In this document: piece by piece, positions 45,301 to 52,603 of the stretch | How positions within the stretch are numbered: position 1 is the first letter of the stretch | How the letters are laid out: each line of letters opens with the position of its first letter | NCBI GenBank assembly: GCA_013414765.1 | Contig: CP058708.1 | Location: forward strand, 1,483,553-1,547,552 | Direction of reading: 5' to 3' | DNA: 64,000 nucleotides | Origin: Candidatus Accumulibacter cognatus | GTDB taxonomy: Bacteria; Pseudomonadota; Gammaproteobacteria; Burkholderiales; Rhodocyclaceae | Notes under the pieces: model-generated | The model's database searches: none | The model's input: only the letters and a program-made list of their open reading frames with translations | Told to the model about the DNA's origin: nothing | Translations under genes and position numbers: made by a program

Positions 45301-46272
45301 CTCGGTGTGCGGTGGGTGGTGCTTGCGCAGCGCCTCGGCCGCCTCGCGGATCTCGCGTTCACCCGGCAGAAACACCAGCACGTCGCCCGGCCCGACGCGA
45401 TGCAACTCATCACAGGCGTCTGCGATCGCATCGTAGAGATCGCGTTCGTCGTCGGGAGCCGCTTCCTCCTTTTCCATCTGCAGCGGGCGATAGCGCACTT
45501 CGACCGGATACAGGCGGCCCGAGACCTCAATGGCCGGCGCACCGTCGAAATGCCGCGAAAAACGTTCGGCGTCGATCGTCGCCGAAGTGATGATCAGCTT
45601 CAGGTCGCGTCGCTTCGGCAGGAGCTGCTTGAGGTAGCCGAGCAGGAAATCGATGTTCAGGCTGCGTTCATGCGCCTCGTCGATGATCAAGGTATCGTAC
45701 TGTTCGAGCCAGGGGTCGCCCTGGGTCTCGGCAAGCAGGATGCCGTCGGTCATCAGCTTGATGAAGGCATCTGGAGAAGTGCGATCGCTGAAACGAATCT
45801 TGTAGCCGACGAGCGTTCCGAGTTGGCTCTGCAACTCCTGTGCGATACGCGCTGCGGTGGCACGCGCAGCGATGCGGCGTGGTTGCGTGTGTCCGATCAG
45901 ACCGGTCGTTCCGCGTCCAATGTCGAGACAGATCTTCGGGATCTGCGTGGTCTTGCCTGAACCCGTTTCGCCACAGACGATCACCACCTGATGCCTGACG
46001 ATCAGCGCCTTGATTTCGTCGCGGCGCAGGTTGACGGGCAGATTATCGGCAAATTCCGGTCGGGGTAGCCGCGCGCGGCGGGCCTCGACGGCCACCCGCG
46101 ACCGCTCGAACAGGCGATCGCTTTCGGCCTGCAGCGCATCGCGCTTCGTCCCGAACAGATGCCGGAGATCGCGCGCCAGCGAGCGCAGCCGGCGCTGATC
46201 GAGCGCCAAGCAATCGGCAAAGGCCTTGGCTGGCTGGCGAGTGTGCGAGGAAGATACGGTTTCTAGGGTCAT
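42340..46272 (-). CDS. hrpA: ATP-dependent RNA helicase HrpA
   Basis: A 1310-aa DEAH-box helicase, matching the length of E. coli HrpA. The N-terminal helicase core has Walker A GETGSGKTT (about residues 99-107), DEAH box (LIIDEAHERSLN), SAT motif (ITSATID) and motif VI QRAGRCGR. These are followed by the HA2, OB and the long HrpA-specific C-terminal domain (DUF3418-like, RASVLAKQGVTDARLEQFRW near the end). HrpA acts on mRNA processing and rescue of collided ribosomes. The gene has a 242-bp gap upstream with nothing else supportable. Confidence 0.97.
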   Translation of the reverse strand: MTLETVSSSHTRQPAKAFADCLALDQRRLRSLARDLRHLFGTKRDALQAESDRLFERSRVAVEARRARLPRPEFADNLPVNLRRDEIKALIVRHQVVIVCGETGSGKTTQIPKICLDIGRGTTGLIGHTQPRRIAARATAARIAQELQSQLGTLVGYKIRFSDRTSPDAFIKLMTDGILLAETQGDPWLEQYDTLIIDEAHERSLNIDFLLGYLKQLLPKRRDLKLIITSATIDAERFSRHFDGAPAIEVSGRLYPVEVRYRPLQMEKEEAAPDDERDLYDAIADACDELHRVGPGDVLVFLPGEREIREAAEALRKHHPPHTEILPLFARLSAEEQSRIFKPHVGRRIVLATNVAETSLTVPGIRYVVDSGLARVKRYSYRNKVEQLQIEKIAQASANQRAGRCGRVAAGVCIRLYQEQDFALRPAFADPEIMRSSLAGVILRMKALRLGNIEDFPFIEAPPRKAISDGYQLLLELGAVSAEHALTATGQELAKMPLDPRLARMIVAARDEGCLREVLVIAAALSVQDPRERPQERQGAADAAHRKFADERSEFLSWLRLWDWYQAEFEHRKSQRKLVEACHDHFLSALRMREWREVHGQLQAVAAEHQWQENQLPATYDAIHRAMLAGLLGNLGCKSEESAHYLGARGIKFLIHPGSTLQKKAGKWIVAAEISETTRLFARCVARIDPTWLEQVGAHLLKRSCFDPHWEKKAMQAIAFERITLYGIVVDARRRVNFGPLNPQAARELFIRQALVGGEVGEEFERRWAFYQHNQQLMLEIETLEHKSRRPDVLVDDELIFAFYNQIIPEGIYSGASFDKWRRDAERATPRLLYLQREDLMRHEAAGVTSEAFPHQLRLGGVDYELAYHFDPGSARDGVTLSVPLAQLNQIPASRCEWLVPGLLKEKVVQLVKTLPQRLRAKLVPVPDFAAEFVAQVSPSDKPLIVALIAFILQSRGLNARGWEITPDAFRPDALPAHFSLNFRLLDESGRQLGMSRSLSDLRAEWGREAQQEFSELHETPGEYSGMSDWTFGELPERMEVGVGGGQRVFGYPGLVDNGDSVSLCVFDSPDEARQAHAVGLLRLFMLQFREQQKYLEKNLPGLNQMALQFMALGTLDELRRQLIDLSFIRACLLDPWPNDATTFHARCLEAKPRLGLLAQEICHLLGKILGDWQALQKKLPSFRAFASTLQDIEGQLKRLIHKRFIAETPFERLQQYPRYFQAITLRLDKLKSGGAPGAIRDARLLAEFALLWTNYERRASVLAKQGVTDARLEQFRWLLEELRVQLFAQELRTPVPVSSKRLQKMWEGL

Positions 46273-46514
46273 CGGTCAGCAAAGCAGGCGTACAACCGAG
46301 TTGCAAGGGTTCAACCCGACGACAGATCCGGAGTCGATTTCAGGAGCCGTGAGCCATCGGTTCATTCTCGACGAACTGTTGCAGCATATCGAAGAAAGGA
46401 CATCGCGCATTGCCCGTTCCGACTCGCGACGGCTCGGTGGGTGGGCGAGCGAGAAAAATGCACGGACACCCCATAATATGGGAGCCGGGGACTACTGTGC
46501 ATGATAGGTAAATC

Positions 46515-47315
46515 TTACCGGCCCTTCCACTCGGCTCGACGCTTGCCAATGAACGCGTCGATTCCCTCGCCCGCGTCGTCGGTCATCATGTTGCAGGCCA
46601 TCACTTCGGAGGCATACTGGTAGGCAGCGTCCAGCCCCATTTCAAGTTGCTTGTAGAACATCTGCTTGCCCATTCCGATGGCTACCGAAGACTTGGCAAC
46701 GATCGACCGGGCGAACCGGTCAATCTCGGCATCGATCGCATCGGCAGCGACGACCCGATTCACCAGACCTTGCTGCAAAGCTGTTCGGGCATCGATGAAA
46801 TCGCCGGTGAGCAGCATCTCGAGCGCCTGCTTGCGACCGAGGTTGCGCGACAGTCCGACCGCCGGCGTTGCGCAGAACAGGCCGACGTTGATGCCAGAGG
46901 TGGCAAAGCGCGCACTGTCGGCAGCGACCGCAAGGTCGCACATCGACACCAGCTGACAACCGGCGGCAGTGGCAATGCCATGCACTCGCGCGATCACCGG
47001 TTGCGGCATCTGCGTCAGGGTGGTCATCATCTTGCCGCAACGCCGGAACAGATCCTGCATGAACGCATGGTGGTGATTGGCCCGCATCTCCTTGAGATCG
47101 TGTCCGGCACAAAAGGCCTTGCCGGCACCAGCGATGATCACGACGCGAACTGCCGGATCCGGCGCGATCGCATCCAGTTCCGCCTGCAAGGCCGCAATCA
47201 TCGCCTGCGACAAGGCATTGAACTGCTGTGCGCGATTCAGCATCAGCGTCGCGATGCCCTGGTGATCGGTGCGGATAACGTAGGGGTCTTCCTGGGTTGA
47301 CGTCGGGGGATGCAT
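46515..47315 (-). CDS. enoyl-CoA hydratase/isomerase-family protein lacking the catalytic glutamates (ECHDC3-like)
   Basis: A 266-aa crotonase-fold protein. The CoA-site segment AFCAGHDLKEM (about 68-77) and the oxyanion loop GIATAAGCQL (113-122) are present. However the two Glu residues that hydrate the double bond in true enoyl-CoA hydratases are replaced by Q121 and G141. It therefore is unlikely to be a normal beta-oxidation hydratase and resembles ECHDC3-type proteins, whose reaction is unclear. A GGAGAG site precedes the ATG. It lies 117 bp downstream of the acyl-CoA ligase on the same strand. Confidence 0.88.
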   Translation of the reverse strand: MHPPTSTQEDPYVIRTDHQGIATLMLNRAQQFNALSQAMIAALQAELDAIAPDPAVRVVIIAGAGKAFCAGHDLKEMRANHHHAFMQDLFRRCGKMMTTLTQMPQPVIARVHGIATAAGCQLVSMCDLAVAADSARFATSGINVGLFCATPAVGLSRNLGRKQALEMLLTGDFIDARTALQQGLVNRVVAADAIDAEIDRFARSIVAKSSVAIGMGKQMFYKQLEMGLDAAYQYASEVMACNMMTDDAGEGIDAFIGKRRAEWKGR

Positions 47316-47432
47316 GCTTCTCTCCTGGGAACGGGTTGTAGGGGATCATTTTCGAGGGCCGGACAAGCGTACTGCCCCAGACGGTCGACAAGCGGCGTCC
47401 AACCGCTTGCCGGCCGCAGCGGCAGCTTCGGC

Positions 47433-49070
47433 TCACTCGATCGCGGCTGCGGATTTCGCCTGTTCGCGCAACACGTACTTCTGGATCTTGCCGGTCGAGG
47501 TCTTTGGCAAAGTACAGAAGATCACCCGCTTGGGAACCTTGAAACGTGCCATGTGCTGACGGCAGAACTCGATCACCTCCTGCTCGCTTGGCGCCGCCCC
47601 TTCGCGCAGCTCGATGAAGGCGCAAGGCACTTCGCCCCAGGTTCGGTCAGGCGTGGCCACGACCGCCGCAGCAATCACCGCAGGGTGCTTGTAGAGGACG
47701 TCCTCGACCTCGATCGAAGAAATGTTTTCTCCCCCGGAGATGATCACGTCCTTCGAACGGTCCTTGATCTTCACGTAGCCATCGGCGTGCATCACCGCCA
47801 GGTCGCCGGTGTGGTACCAGCCGCCGGCAAATGACTCCGCGGTCGCTTTCGGATTCTTGAGATAGCCCTTCATCACCAGATTGCCACGGAACATGATCTC
47901 GCCCATGGTCTCCTTGTCCCAGGGTACCTCCTCCATGCTCGCTGGATCGAGCACGGTGATCGCCTCCTGCGCGTGGTAACGTACGCCCTGTCGACCGTTC
48001 AGATCAACCTGTTCGGCCACCGGCAGCGCGGCCCAGTTGGCGTGTTTGGCACACACCGCCGCAGGCCCGTAGGTTTCGGTCAGGCCGTACACATGTGTGA
48101 GATCGACGCCGATGTTCGCCATCGCTTCGATGACCGCGGCCGGCGGCGGCGCGGCCGCGATCAGGCCGGCGACCTGGTGTGTGATGCCGGCTCGCAAGTC
48201 GGCCGGCGCATTGGCCATCAGACTGTGCACGATCGGTGCGCCACAGTAATGGGTGACACCGTGTGCGCGGATCGCTTCGAATATCAGCTTCGGATCGACG
48301 CGGCGCAAACAGACGTTGGTGCCGGCGTTGGCGGCCATCGTCCAGACGAAGCACCAGCCGTTGCAGTGGAACATCGGCAGCGTCCACAGATAGACCGAAT
48401 GCGGCGGCATTCCCCAACTGACGATGTTGCTCATCGAGTTGAGATAGGCACCGCGATGATGGTAAACCACGCCTTTCGGGTTGCCGGTGGTTCCCGATGT
48501 GTAGTTGAGCGAGATGGCATCCCATTCGTCAGCCGGTCCGCCCCAGGGAAACTCCGGGCTCCCGCCGGCAATGAACTGCTCGTACTCCTGCGTGCCCAGA
48601 CGTTCGCCGGGGCCGCTGTACTCGGGATCGTCAACATCGATCACCAGGATCGGGCTGTGCAGAATGGCCAACGCCTTTTTCACGGTAGGCGAATACTCGC
48701 GGTCGGTAATCAGCACCCTGGCCTCACCGTGTTTAAGCATGAAAGCAATCGTTTCGGCATCCAGACGGGTATTGAGCGTATTCAGAACCGCGCCGGTAAC
48801 CGGCACGCCGAAGTGGCACTCGACCATCTCCGGGGTATTGTTGAGCATCACGGCCACGGTGTCGCCCTCGCCGATACCGTGCTCGGTCAACGCCGATGCG
48901 AGACGTCGGACGCGGGTAAAAGTCTCGAGCCAGCTATAGCGACGCTGACCGTGAATCACTGCAGTGCGCTCGGGATAGATATAAGCGCTACGGGCAATGA
49001 ATGTCAGTGGCGTTAGCGGCGTGTAATTGGCCGTATTCTTGTCGAGACCTTCTTGGTAAATATTTGGCAT
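47433..49070 (-). CDS. fatty acyl-CoA synthetase (AMP-binding, DmdB/medium-to-long-chain type)
   Basis: Activates a carboxylic acid to its CoA thioester with ATP. The 545 aa show the AMP-binding P-loop YTSGTTGNPKGVVYHHRG, the adenylate motif VYGLTETYGPA, GWYHTGDLAVM, the hinge IKDRSKDVIISGGENIS and the catalytic Lys in TSTGKIQKYVLR. The sequence type is that of general acyl-CoA synthetases close to methylmercaptopropionate-CoA ligases; the substrate is not determinable. AGGAGAAG precedes the ATG. It starts 25 nt after the MCE-system lipoprotein, suggesting coupled lipid uptake and activation. Confidence 0.92.
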   Translation of the reverse strand: MPNIYQEGLDKNTANYTPLTPLTFIARSAYIYPERTAVIHGQRRYSWLETFTRVRRLASALTEHGIGEGDTVAVMLNNTPEMVECHFGVPVTGAVLNTLNTRLDAETIAFMLKHGEARVLITDREYSPTVKKALAILHSPILVIDVDDPEYSGPGERLGTQEYEQFIAGGSPEFPWGGPADEWDAISLNYTSGTTGNPKGVVYHHRGAYLNSMSNIVSWGMPPHSVYLWTLPMFHCNGWCFVWTMAANAGTNVCLRRVDPKLIFEAIRAHGVTHYCGAPIVHSLMANAPADLRAGITHQVAGLIAAAPPPAAVIEAMANIGVDLTHVYGLTETYGPAAVCAKHANWAALPVAEQVDLNGRQGVRYHAQEAITVLDPASMEEVPWDKETMGEIMFRGNLVMKGYLKNPKATAESFAGGWYHTGDLAVMHADGYVKIKDRSKDVIISGGENISSIEVEDVLYKHPAVIAAAVVATPDRTWGEVPCAFIELREGAAPSEQEVIEFCRQHMARFKVPKRVIFCTLPKTSTGKIQKYVLREQAKSAAAIE

Positions 49071-49095
49071 CCCCAGCTTCTCCTCTCAGGTGATA

Positions 49096-49725
49096 TCAGT
49101 GTGATGGGCTTTCGCCTGCCGTTGACCGACAGCCCTTCAGCCTGCCACGTTTCTCCAGATCATTCAACCACGCAGCAAACTCTCGCCCGAGTTCTTCGCT
49201 AGCGGCAACCAGGGCAATGACGCCACCTTGGGCATCGGCGGTCGGCGCCGACTGCTCGATGAGCAGCCGGCGCTCAGCAACGACGAGCTGGCGCCTGCCG
49301 TCGAGGATGCCGGCCTGACCCTGCAGGATGCCGCGACTACGCTGCGGGGTATCGAACGCTTGTGAAAATTCCTGCAATTCGAAACGCAACACGCAGCCGG
49401 CGGCGATCTGCCCACCAACGCCCGGCAAACCCAGTTGCTGTCGCAGCCGTTGCGACAACAGTAACGCCGGCGCTGCCGCCCAATGACTACGCGCATAGTT
49501 TCGCAACTTCAGTGGGTTTTCGTAGAGCAGGCGATACTCGATATCGCGCGCATCAAACCAGTGCGGCGCCCGGATATCGAGCAGCACGCCCGGCCAGCGC
49601 CCTTCTTCGGCGAGTGGCTCGACCGGTACTCCAAAATCGTACACTTCGGCCGGCGACAGGTTGCGCGTGCCGCCGACACAGCCAGCGAGCAGACCAGCGA
49701 CAAGCCAGATCAGGAACCTGTTCAT
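49096..49725 (-). CDS. ABC-type transport auxiliary lipoprotein (PqiC-like) of the second MCE system
   Basis: A 209-aa lipoprotein: signal MNRFLIWLVAGLLAGC with the lipobox Cys at residue 16, then the ABC_trans_aux-type domain (YDFGVPVEPLAEE, VLLDIRAPHWFDARDIEYRLLYENP, RLRQQLG). Such proteins sit in the outer membrane or periplasm with MCE transporters. The ATG overlaps the MCE gene's stop by 4 nt. Confidence 0.88.
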   Translation of the reverse strand: MNRFLIWLVAGLLAGCVGGTRNLSPAEVYDFGVPVEPLAEEGRWPGVLLDIRAPHWFDARDIEYRLLYENPLKLRNYARSHWAAAPALLLSQRLRQQLGLPGVGGQIAAGCVLRFELQEFSQAFDTPQRSRGILQGQAGILDGRRQLVVAERRLLIEQSAPTADAQGGVIALVAASEELGREFAAWLNDLEKRGRLKGCRSTAGESPSH

Positions 49726-50657
49726 GGACGTTCCTCACGGCTTGGCGGCGCGACAAAACCGGCCTCACCGGGTCCCGGAGCAGACGCAGGCGGACCAAAA
49801 ACAAGGCTCTGCGGTGATTCTTCGAGCATCTGTAGTACGCGATTGAGCTGGCGCGAGTTTCCCGACAGATCGTTGCCAACCCCATTCAGACGGGCAACCA
49901 GGGCGGTAATCCCGTCTGACGACGGTTCGCCGACCAGGCGATCCAGTTTTTCACCCAGCGGCTGCAGGCCAACCATCAGCCGGCGCGATTCGACCAGCAG
50001 CGGCGCCGCCTCGGCTGCCGCCTGCTCGGCACGCACCAGGGTGGCATGGAGCAGGCGCAGATTTTCCGGTGCCAGTAACTGGCGCAACTGGCGTGTGACC
50101 TCGTTGGCGTGACCGGTCGTCGCTTCCAGGTTGGCCAGAATTGTGGCCAGATGCTGCCGGTTTTCGCTGTCGAGCGCCAGGTTGGCGCTGGCCAGGAATT
50201 CGCGCGCCTGGCCCAGTACAGCCGCGCCGGAATCCGATAGTTCCTGGATCAGGGAGGATCGCATCTCGATGCGCGGTGAGTCCTTGCCACCCGCCAGGCG
50301 CGTCGGATCGTTGCCGCTGTCTTCAAGCAGAATGTGGGCGATGCCGGTGACTCCCTGATAGCCCAGCCTGGCGGTCGTCGCACGGGTCACTGGCACCTTG
50401 CTGTCGACACTGATACGAATCAGGATATTGTGTGCATCCTGAGGATCGAGCTCGATCGCCTGTACCTTGCCGACCCGGATACCCCGATAACGCACCTGCC
50501 CTTGCAGGCTGAGGCCAGTGACGTTGTGTCGGGTGACCACGGTGTACTCGACGGTCGCTTCGTGCTTGCCACCGAACCACCAGATCGAGAGCGCTCCCGC
50601 GAAACCCAGAAACAGGGTGAACAACCCGGCCATCAGGGCATGCGAACGATTTTCCAT
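49722..50657 (-). CDS. MlaD/MCE-family substrate-binding protein (second system)
   Basis: A 311-aa MCE protein: N-terminal TM helix (about 10-28, MAGLFTLFLGFAGALSIWWF), MCE domain (YTVVTRHNVTGLSLQGQVRY, RGIRVGKVQAIEL, IAHILLEDSG) and a long helical C-terminus (about 150-290) that could form a periplasmic needle. It is twice the length of MlaD at 17548, so it is a different subfamily. It starts 2 nt after the ATPase stop. Confidence 0.93.
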   Translation of the reverse strand: MENRSHALMAGLFTLFLGFAGALSIWWFGGKHEATVEYTVVTRHNVTGLSLQGQVRYRGIRVGKVQAIELDPQDAHNILIRISVDSKVPVTRATTARLGYQGVTGIAHILLEDSGNDPTRLAGGKDSPRIEMRSSLIQELSDSGAAVLGQAREFLASANLALDSENRQHLATILANLEATTGHANEVTRQLRQLLAPENLRLLHATLVRAEQAAAEAAPLLVESRRLMVGLQPLGEKLDRLVGEPSSDGITALVARLNGVGNDLSGNSRQLNRVLQMLEESPQSLVFGPPASAPGPGEAGFVAPPSREERP

Positions 50658-50659
50658 GA

Positions 50660-51466
50660 CTAGCTCGCTCCTTGTCCGAAAGCCATCGCCGCGGCGCGCC
50701 CGGAACTGAAAAAATTGCGGATGAAGGGATGCTCGACCGACAATACTTCGGCTGCCGTCCCACAGGCGATCAGTCGCTGATCGGCAAGCACGGCCAGGCG
50801 CGTCGCCAGCCCGGCCAGTGTCTCGGGATCGTGGGTCACCATCACCACCGTAAAACCGAGTTCTTTCTGGAGCATTCTGAGCAGCTTGACGAAGTTCTCG
50901 CTACGATCCGGGTCGAGGCCGGCAGTCGGCTCATCGAGAACGAGGAGTTCGGGTTCCAGCGATAGGGCCCTCGCCAGAGCCACCCGCTTGACCATGCCCC
51001 CCGACAGCTCAGCGGGCATCAGGTGGGCGTGCCGCGCTTCAAGTTCGACCATGGCGAGTTTGAGCATGACCAGATCGGTAATCATCGCCTCGTCGAGCGT
51101 GTGCAGTTCGCGCAGCGGAAAAGCGATGTTGTCATGAACGGAGAGTGCCGAAAAGAGTGCTCCCTGCTGAAAAAGCATGCCGAAACGGCGGCGCAGCGCG
51201 CGCCGGCGCGCCGGATCTGGATCGAGCACCGCTTGGCCAAAAAGCCTGACGCTCCCCTGGCTCGGCGCCAGCAGCCCGACGATCTCGCGCAGCAGCGTGG
51301 TTTTGCCGCTGCCCGAACCGCCCACCAGGCCGAGCATCTGTCCGGCTTCGATGTCGAGATTGATGTCTCGATGGATCACGACATCGCCGAACTGCGTGCA
51401 CAGACCGCGAATCTCGATCGCCGGCAGCCGGCGCGGGCAGGCCTGACCGCGACAGTCGCTGAGCAC
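50660..51466 (-). CDS. MlaF-like ABC transporter ATPase (second MCE system)
   Basis: A 268-aa ATPase with Walker A GGSGSGKTT, LSGGMVKRVALARA signature, Walker B LLVLDEPTAGLDP and an MlaF-like C-terminus (LSVEHPFIRNFFSS). It is a paralogue of mlaF at 18817. It starts 1 nt from the stop of the permease gene. Confidence 0.93.
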   Translation of the reverse strand: MLSDCRGQACPRRLPAIEIRGLCTQFGDVVIHRDINLDIEAGQMLGLVGGSGSGKTTLLREIVGLLAPSQGSVRLFGQAVLDPDPARRRALRRRFGMLFQQGALFSALSVHDNIAFPLRELHTLDEAMITDLVMLKLAMVELEARHAHLMPAELSGGMVKRVALARALSLEPELLVLDEPTAGLDPDRSENFVKLLRMLQKELGFTVVMVTHDPETLAGLATRLAVLADQRLIACGTAAEVLSVEHPFIRNFFSSGRAAAMAFGQGAS

Positions 51467-51467
51467 G

Positions 51468-52592
51468 CTAGGGAATCCCGAGGTTGCGCGTCAGCACCGC
51501 AAAGACGGCATCGACGATGATTGCCACGGTGATCGAGGTCACCACCGAAGTGGTCGTTCGCGACGACAGGCTTTCGGTATTCGGCTTGACCTGCAGGCCA
51601 AAGTGGCAGGCAATGAGGGCAATCAGCAAACCGAAAACCACACCCTTGCCAATGCCGATCCAGACGTTGGCAACCGGCACCACCCTGGGCAGGGTATCGA
51701 TGAAGAAGCCGTAAGACAAATCCATCTGCAGCTTCGCCGACACCATGCCGCCGATGATTCCTGCGGCCGAGCACCAGATCACCAGCAGCGGCATCGCCAC
51801 CGCCAGGGCCAGGACCTTCGGCAGGATCAGACGCTGGCTGCGCGAGACGCCCATGGTGGCCAGCGCATCGATCTCTTCGGTTACCCGCATGACCCCGATC
51901 TGTGCGGTCATCGCCGAACCCGAACGTCCGGCCACCAGTACCGCGACCAGCACCGGCCCGAGTTCTCGAACGATGCTGATGCCGAGCAGATTGACGATGA
52001 AGACATCGGCACCGAAGGTCTTCAATTGCAGGGCGGACAGATAGGAAATAACGACACCGATCAGAAATCCGATCAGGGCGGTCACCGGCAAGGCCTGGGC
52101 ACCGGTCTTGTAAAGGTTCGCAGAAAACTCGCGCCAGGGTATGTCACGTGGGTGTACGCACAGATAAGCGAGGTCGAGAATCATCTGGCCGATCAGGGCG
52201 ACCATCGCCAGGAGATGGCTGGCGGCGACCCACGACCCCTGACCAAGGGCGAGTAGCCAGGCCAGTAACCGTGACTGCTTCGGCAGGACCGGCTCGACAT
52301 CGACGCGGACCCCCTCGATACGTCCGAGAAGCGCCCGATGCCCAGGTGAAATCGCCAGTACGGCCGGCCATTGTCTTCCCCAGGCGCGCCACAGCAGGAT
52401 CGCACCGGCGCTGTCCAGGCGGGTGATCGAGCGCAGATCCCAGCCTGGGTGTCTTGCTGCCAGATCGCAAAGACAGCGTTCAAACGCAGAAATCGGCTGA
52501 GGCAGGGTCGCCAGGGTCCAGTCACCGGACAGTACGAGCCGCTCCTGGTCGGCATGCTTGACGGACTCGATCGCGGCCACCGCCATGGCCAC
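51468..52592 (-). CDS. MlaE-like permease with fused N-terminal STAS domain
   Basis: A 374-aa protein combining an N-terminal STAS domain (about 15-110; DLRSITRLDSAGAILLWRA) with an MlaE permease (about 130-374; SIVRELGPVLVAVLVAGRSG, QIGVMRVTEEIDALATMGV, NTESLSSRTTTSVV). The fusion replaces the separate MlaB seen in the first system. It starts 11 nt after the ppx stop, so it may be translated from the same transcript as ppx. Confidence 0.93.
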   Translation of the reverse strand: MAMAVAAIESVKHADQERLVLSGDWTLATLPQPISAFERCLCDLAARHPGWDLRSITRLDSAGAILLWRAWGRQWPAVLAISPGHRALLGRIEGVRVDVEPVLPKQSRLLAWLLALGQGSWVAASHLLAMVALIGQMILDLAYLCVHPRDIPWREFSANLYKTGAQALPVTALIGFLIGVVISYLSALQLKTFGADVFIVNLLGISIVRELGPVLVAVLVAGRSGSAMTAQIGVMRVTEEIDALATMGVSRSQRLILPKVLALAVAMPLLVIWCSAAGIIGGMVSAKLQMDLSYGFFIDTLPRVVPVANVWIGIGKGVVFGLLIALIACHFGLQVKPNTESLSSRTTTSVVTSITVAIIVDAVFAVLTRNLGIP

Positions 52593-52603
52593 TCAGAATT
52601 TCT

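Noticed and set aside
45019-45960. Long plus-strand open frames opposite hrpA (also 43915-44946)
   Set aside because: They overlap the conserved helicase core of hrpA on the other strand and show no family features.
46273-46514. Possible small ORFs and a TATTAT element upstream of hrpA
   Set aside because: No ORF has a ribosome site with a recognisable product, and no -35 fits the TATTAT (near 46481).
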